Shown here one piece after another: positions 62,736-64,000 of a DNA stretch of 64,000 nt. The notes under the pieces are model-generated. The model worked only from the letters and a program-made list of their open reading frames with translations. It was not told where the DNA came from and ran no database searches. Positions within the stretch are counted from its first letter, which is position 1; each line of letters starts with the position of its first letter. The DNA is from CAVQUE01 sp046290435 (GTDB lineage Bacteria; Actinomycetota; Acidimicrobiia; Acidimicrobiales; UBA8592): contig JBKAGO010000036.1 in assembly GCA_046290435.1 (NCBI GenBank), positions 112,425-176,424 on the forward strand, read 5' to 3'. The position numbers and the translations under genes were made by a program.

Positions 62736-64000
62736 GGTGCGGGCTCCTCGGACTCGGTTCCTGTGTCGCCTGCCGGGAGCTCACCGGTGGCGAGCAACGT
62801 CTCGAAGGCGGCCTCGTCGATGATGGGCACCCCGACCTCTTCTGCTTTGGTGATCTTCGAGCCCCCCGGCGACGCGCCGGCGACGACGGCGTAGGTCTTC
62901 TTCGAGACGCTCCCCGGCGAGGACCCGCCGCGTGCCTTGATGGCCGCAGCCGCCTGGTCACGCGAATAGCCGTCGAGGCTGCCGGTGACCACGACCGCCC
63001 GTCCGGCCAGGGTCTGGTCGACCGCCACCACCTCGGGTCCGACGAAGTTGACCTCGGCGGCACGGAGCTTCTCGATGAGCGCCCGGTTACGCGGGGTCCG
63101 GAACCAGTCGTACACGCTGCGGGCGATGATGGGCCCGAGGCCGTCGACAGCGACGAGATCGTCGAGTGAGGCATCCATGACCGCATCGAGGTGACCGAAC
63201 GATCGGGCCAAGAGGTCCGCGGTGGTGGCGCCGACATGGTTGATGGACAGACCGAAGATGAGGTTGCCGAGCGGCCGCTGCCGGGACTCGTCGATGGCGC
63301 GGCGCAGATTGGCGACCGACGTCTCGCCGAAACCCTCGAGTTCGCCGATGCGGTCGAAGTCCAGGGTGTAGAGGTCGGCGACATCGCCCAGCAGGCCCAG
63401 GCCGACGAACAGGTCGATGCGCTGTTCGCCGAGGAACTCGATGTCCATGCACGAACGCTGCGCGAAGTGCTCGATGCGGCCCCGGACCTGGCGCGGGCAG
63501 TCGAAGTTGGCGCACCGGGTGCGGGCCTCGCCCTCGGGACGCACGAGCGGGACGCCGCACACCGGGCAGTCCTTCGGGAACTCCCATGCAGGCAGGCCGG
63601 GAGGACGCTCGGCGAGGACCGGTCCGACGACCTCGGGGATCACCTCGCCGGCGCGACGGACGATGACGCGATCGCCAGGCCGGACGTCCTTTTCGCGGAC
63701 CTGGTCCTCGTTGTGCAGCGTGGCGGTGGTGACCGTGACGCCGCCGACGAACACCGGCTCGAGGCGGGCGAACGGTGTGGCCGAGCCCGCCGCACCGATG
63801 GAGACCTCGATGTCGAGCAGCGTGGTGACCTGCTCCTCGGGCGGCAGCTTGTAGGCGATGGCCCAGCGCGGCGCCCGAGCGGTGGAACCGAGCTCGCGTT
63901 GGTGCGCGAGGTCGTCGACCTTGACCACGATGCCGTCGAACTCGTAGTCGAGCTCGTGGCGGCGGGCGGTGTACTCGTTGACGTAGGCGACCACGCCCGG
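62732..64000 (-). CDS. ligA: NAD-dependent DNA ligase, C-terminal part (5' end outside window)
   Basis: Last 423 residues or so, the 5' end lying beyond the right edge. Contains YEFDGIVVKVDD and RWAIAYKLPPEE (nucleotidyl-transferase motifs), the OB fold (RVIVRRAGEVIPEVVGPVL), a Cys4 zinc finger (CPVCGVPL to CANFDCP), helix-hairpin-helix repeats (LEGFGETSVANLRRAI, VDGLGPIIARSVYDW) and a C-terminal BRCT domain (GRAVVVTGSLDGYSRDQA). Seals nicks in DNA using NAD. Essential gene, and a good anchor for synteny. Confidence 0.97.
   Translation of the reverse strand, partial: PGVVAYVNEYTARRHELDYEFDGIVVKVDDLAHQRELGSTARAPRWAIAYKLPPEEQVTTLLDIEVSIGAAGSATPFARLEPVFVGGVTVTTATLHNEDQVREKDVRPGDRVIVRRAGEVIPEVVGPVLAERPPGLPAWEFPKDCPVCGVPLVRPEGEARTRCANFDCPRQVRGRIEHFAQRSCMDIEFLGEQRIDLFVGLGLLGDVADLYTLDFDRIGELEGFGETSVANLRRAIDESRQRPLGNLIFGLSINHVGATTADLLARSFGHLDAVMDASLDDLVAVDGLGPIIARSVYDWFRTPRNRALIEKLRAAEVNFVGPEVVAVDQTLAGRAVVVTGSLDGYSRDQAAAAIKARGGSSPGSVSKKTYAVVAGASPGGSKITKAEEVGVPIIDEAAFETLLATGELPAGDTGTESEEPAP

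Overview
This window is a GC-rich, gene-dense stretch of an actinobacterial chromosome. The gene content suggests a free-living, heterotrophic member of Acidimicrobiia or a relative: fatty-acyl and CoA enzymes, SCP2-like and Rv2258c-like proteins, a PASTA kinase, a CtpE-like ATPase, an MT0933-like small protein, and possible leaderless starts. That placement is inference, since there is no rRNA in the window. I saw no rRNA, tRNA, CRISPR array, prophage or intact insertion sequence. Most of the very long open frames opposite real genes are GC-driven shadows and were left out.

Layout. 1-8 kb: a truncated thiolase, a diguanylate cyclase gene with an apparent frameshift, a cyclic-nucleotide-binding protein, several small envelope proteins, a proline/threonine-rich membrane protein and a substrate-binding lipoprotein. 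7.4-17 kb: NUDIX hydrolase, CtpE-like P-type ATPase, an atypical crotonase, a 1090-residue cyclase/AAA ATPase signalling protein, a deoxyribosyltransferase-like protein and a methyltransferase. 17-26.5 kb: a dispersed repeat, two tiny sister lipoproteins, a TPP-dependent lyase, an aldehyde dehydrogenase, a D-aminoacylase-type amidohydrolase, a probable selenocysteine-containing thioredoxin-fold protein, and a lipoprotein/metzincin pair. 26.7-40 kb: thiolase with a duplicated 3' end, a second methyltransferase, an MT0933-like small protein, a HerA-like ATPase, an SDR, another binding protein, an MFS transporter, O-acetylhomoserine sulfhydrylase, a DrrAB-like ABC exporter and a pentapeptide/DinB protein. 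40.6-44.4 kb: ilvB-ilvN-ilvC with an upstream leader-peptide attenuator. 44.4-52 kb: transporters, a nucleotidyltransferase, a hydrolase, an acetyltransferase, a family III CoA-transferase and a phosphopantetheinyl transferase. 52.4-57 kb: gatC-gatA-gatB with a lipoprotein gene overlapping the end of gatB. 57-64 kb: a racemase, a DHA2 transporter, a PASTA kinase, a HAD hydrolase and the 3' part of ligA.

The most notable signal is the gene at 23964-25073 (minus strand). An in-frame TGA sits where the first redox cysteine of a TlpA/ResA-like thioredoxin fold belongs (Trp-TGA-Gly-Cys). It is followed directly by a bacterial SECIS-like hairpin with GU in its apical loop. This is very probably a selenoprotein that a standard gene caller would split in two.

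The regulatory and repeat structure is also unusual. Three intergenic palindromes of the form CTGAC-N5-GTCAG-AT overlap predicted core promoters of a thiolase, an aldehyde dehydrogenase and an SDR gene, suggesting one TetR-type regulon for acyl and aldehyde metabolism. Three separate families of dispersed palindromic repeats occur twice each in short gene-to-gene gaps, at 17.0/40.4 kb, 20.35/23.9 kb and 42.3/51.6 kb.
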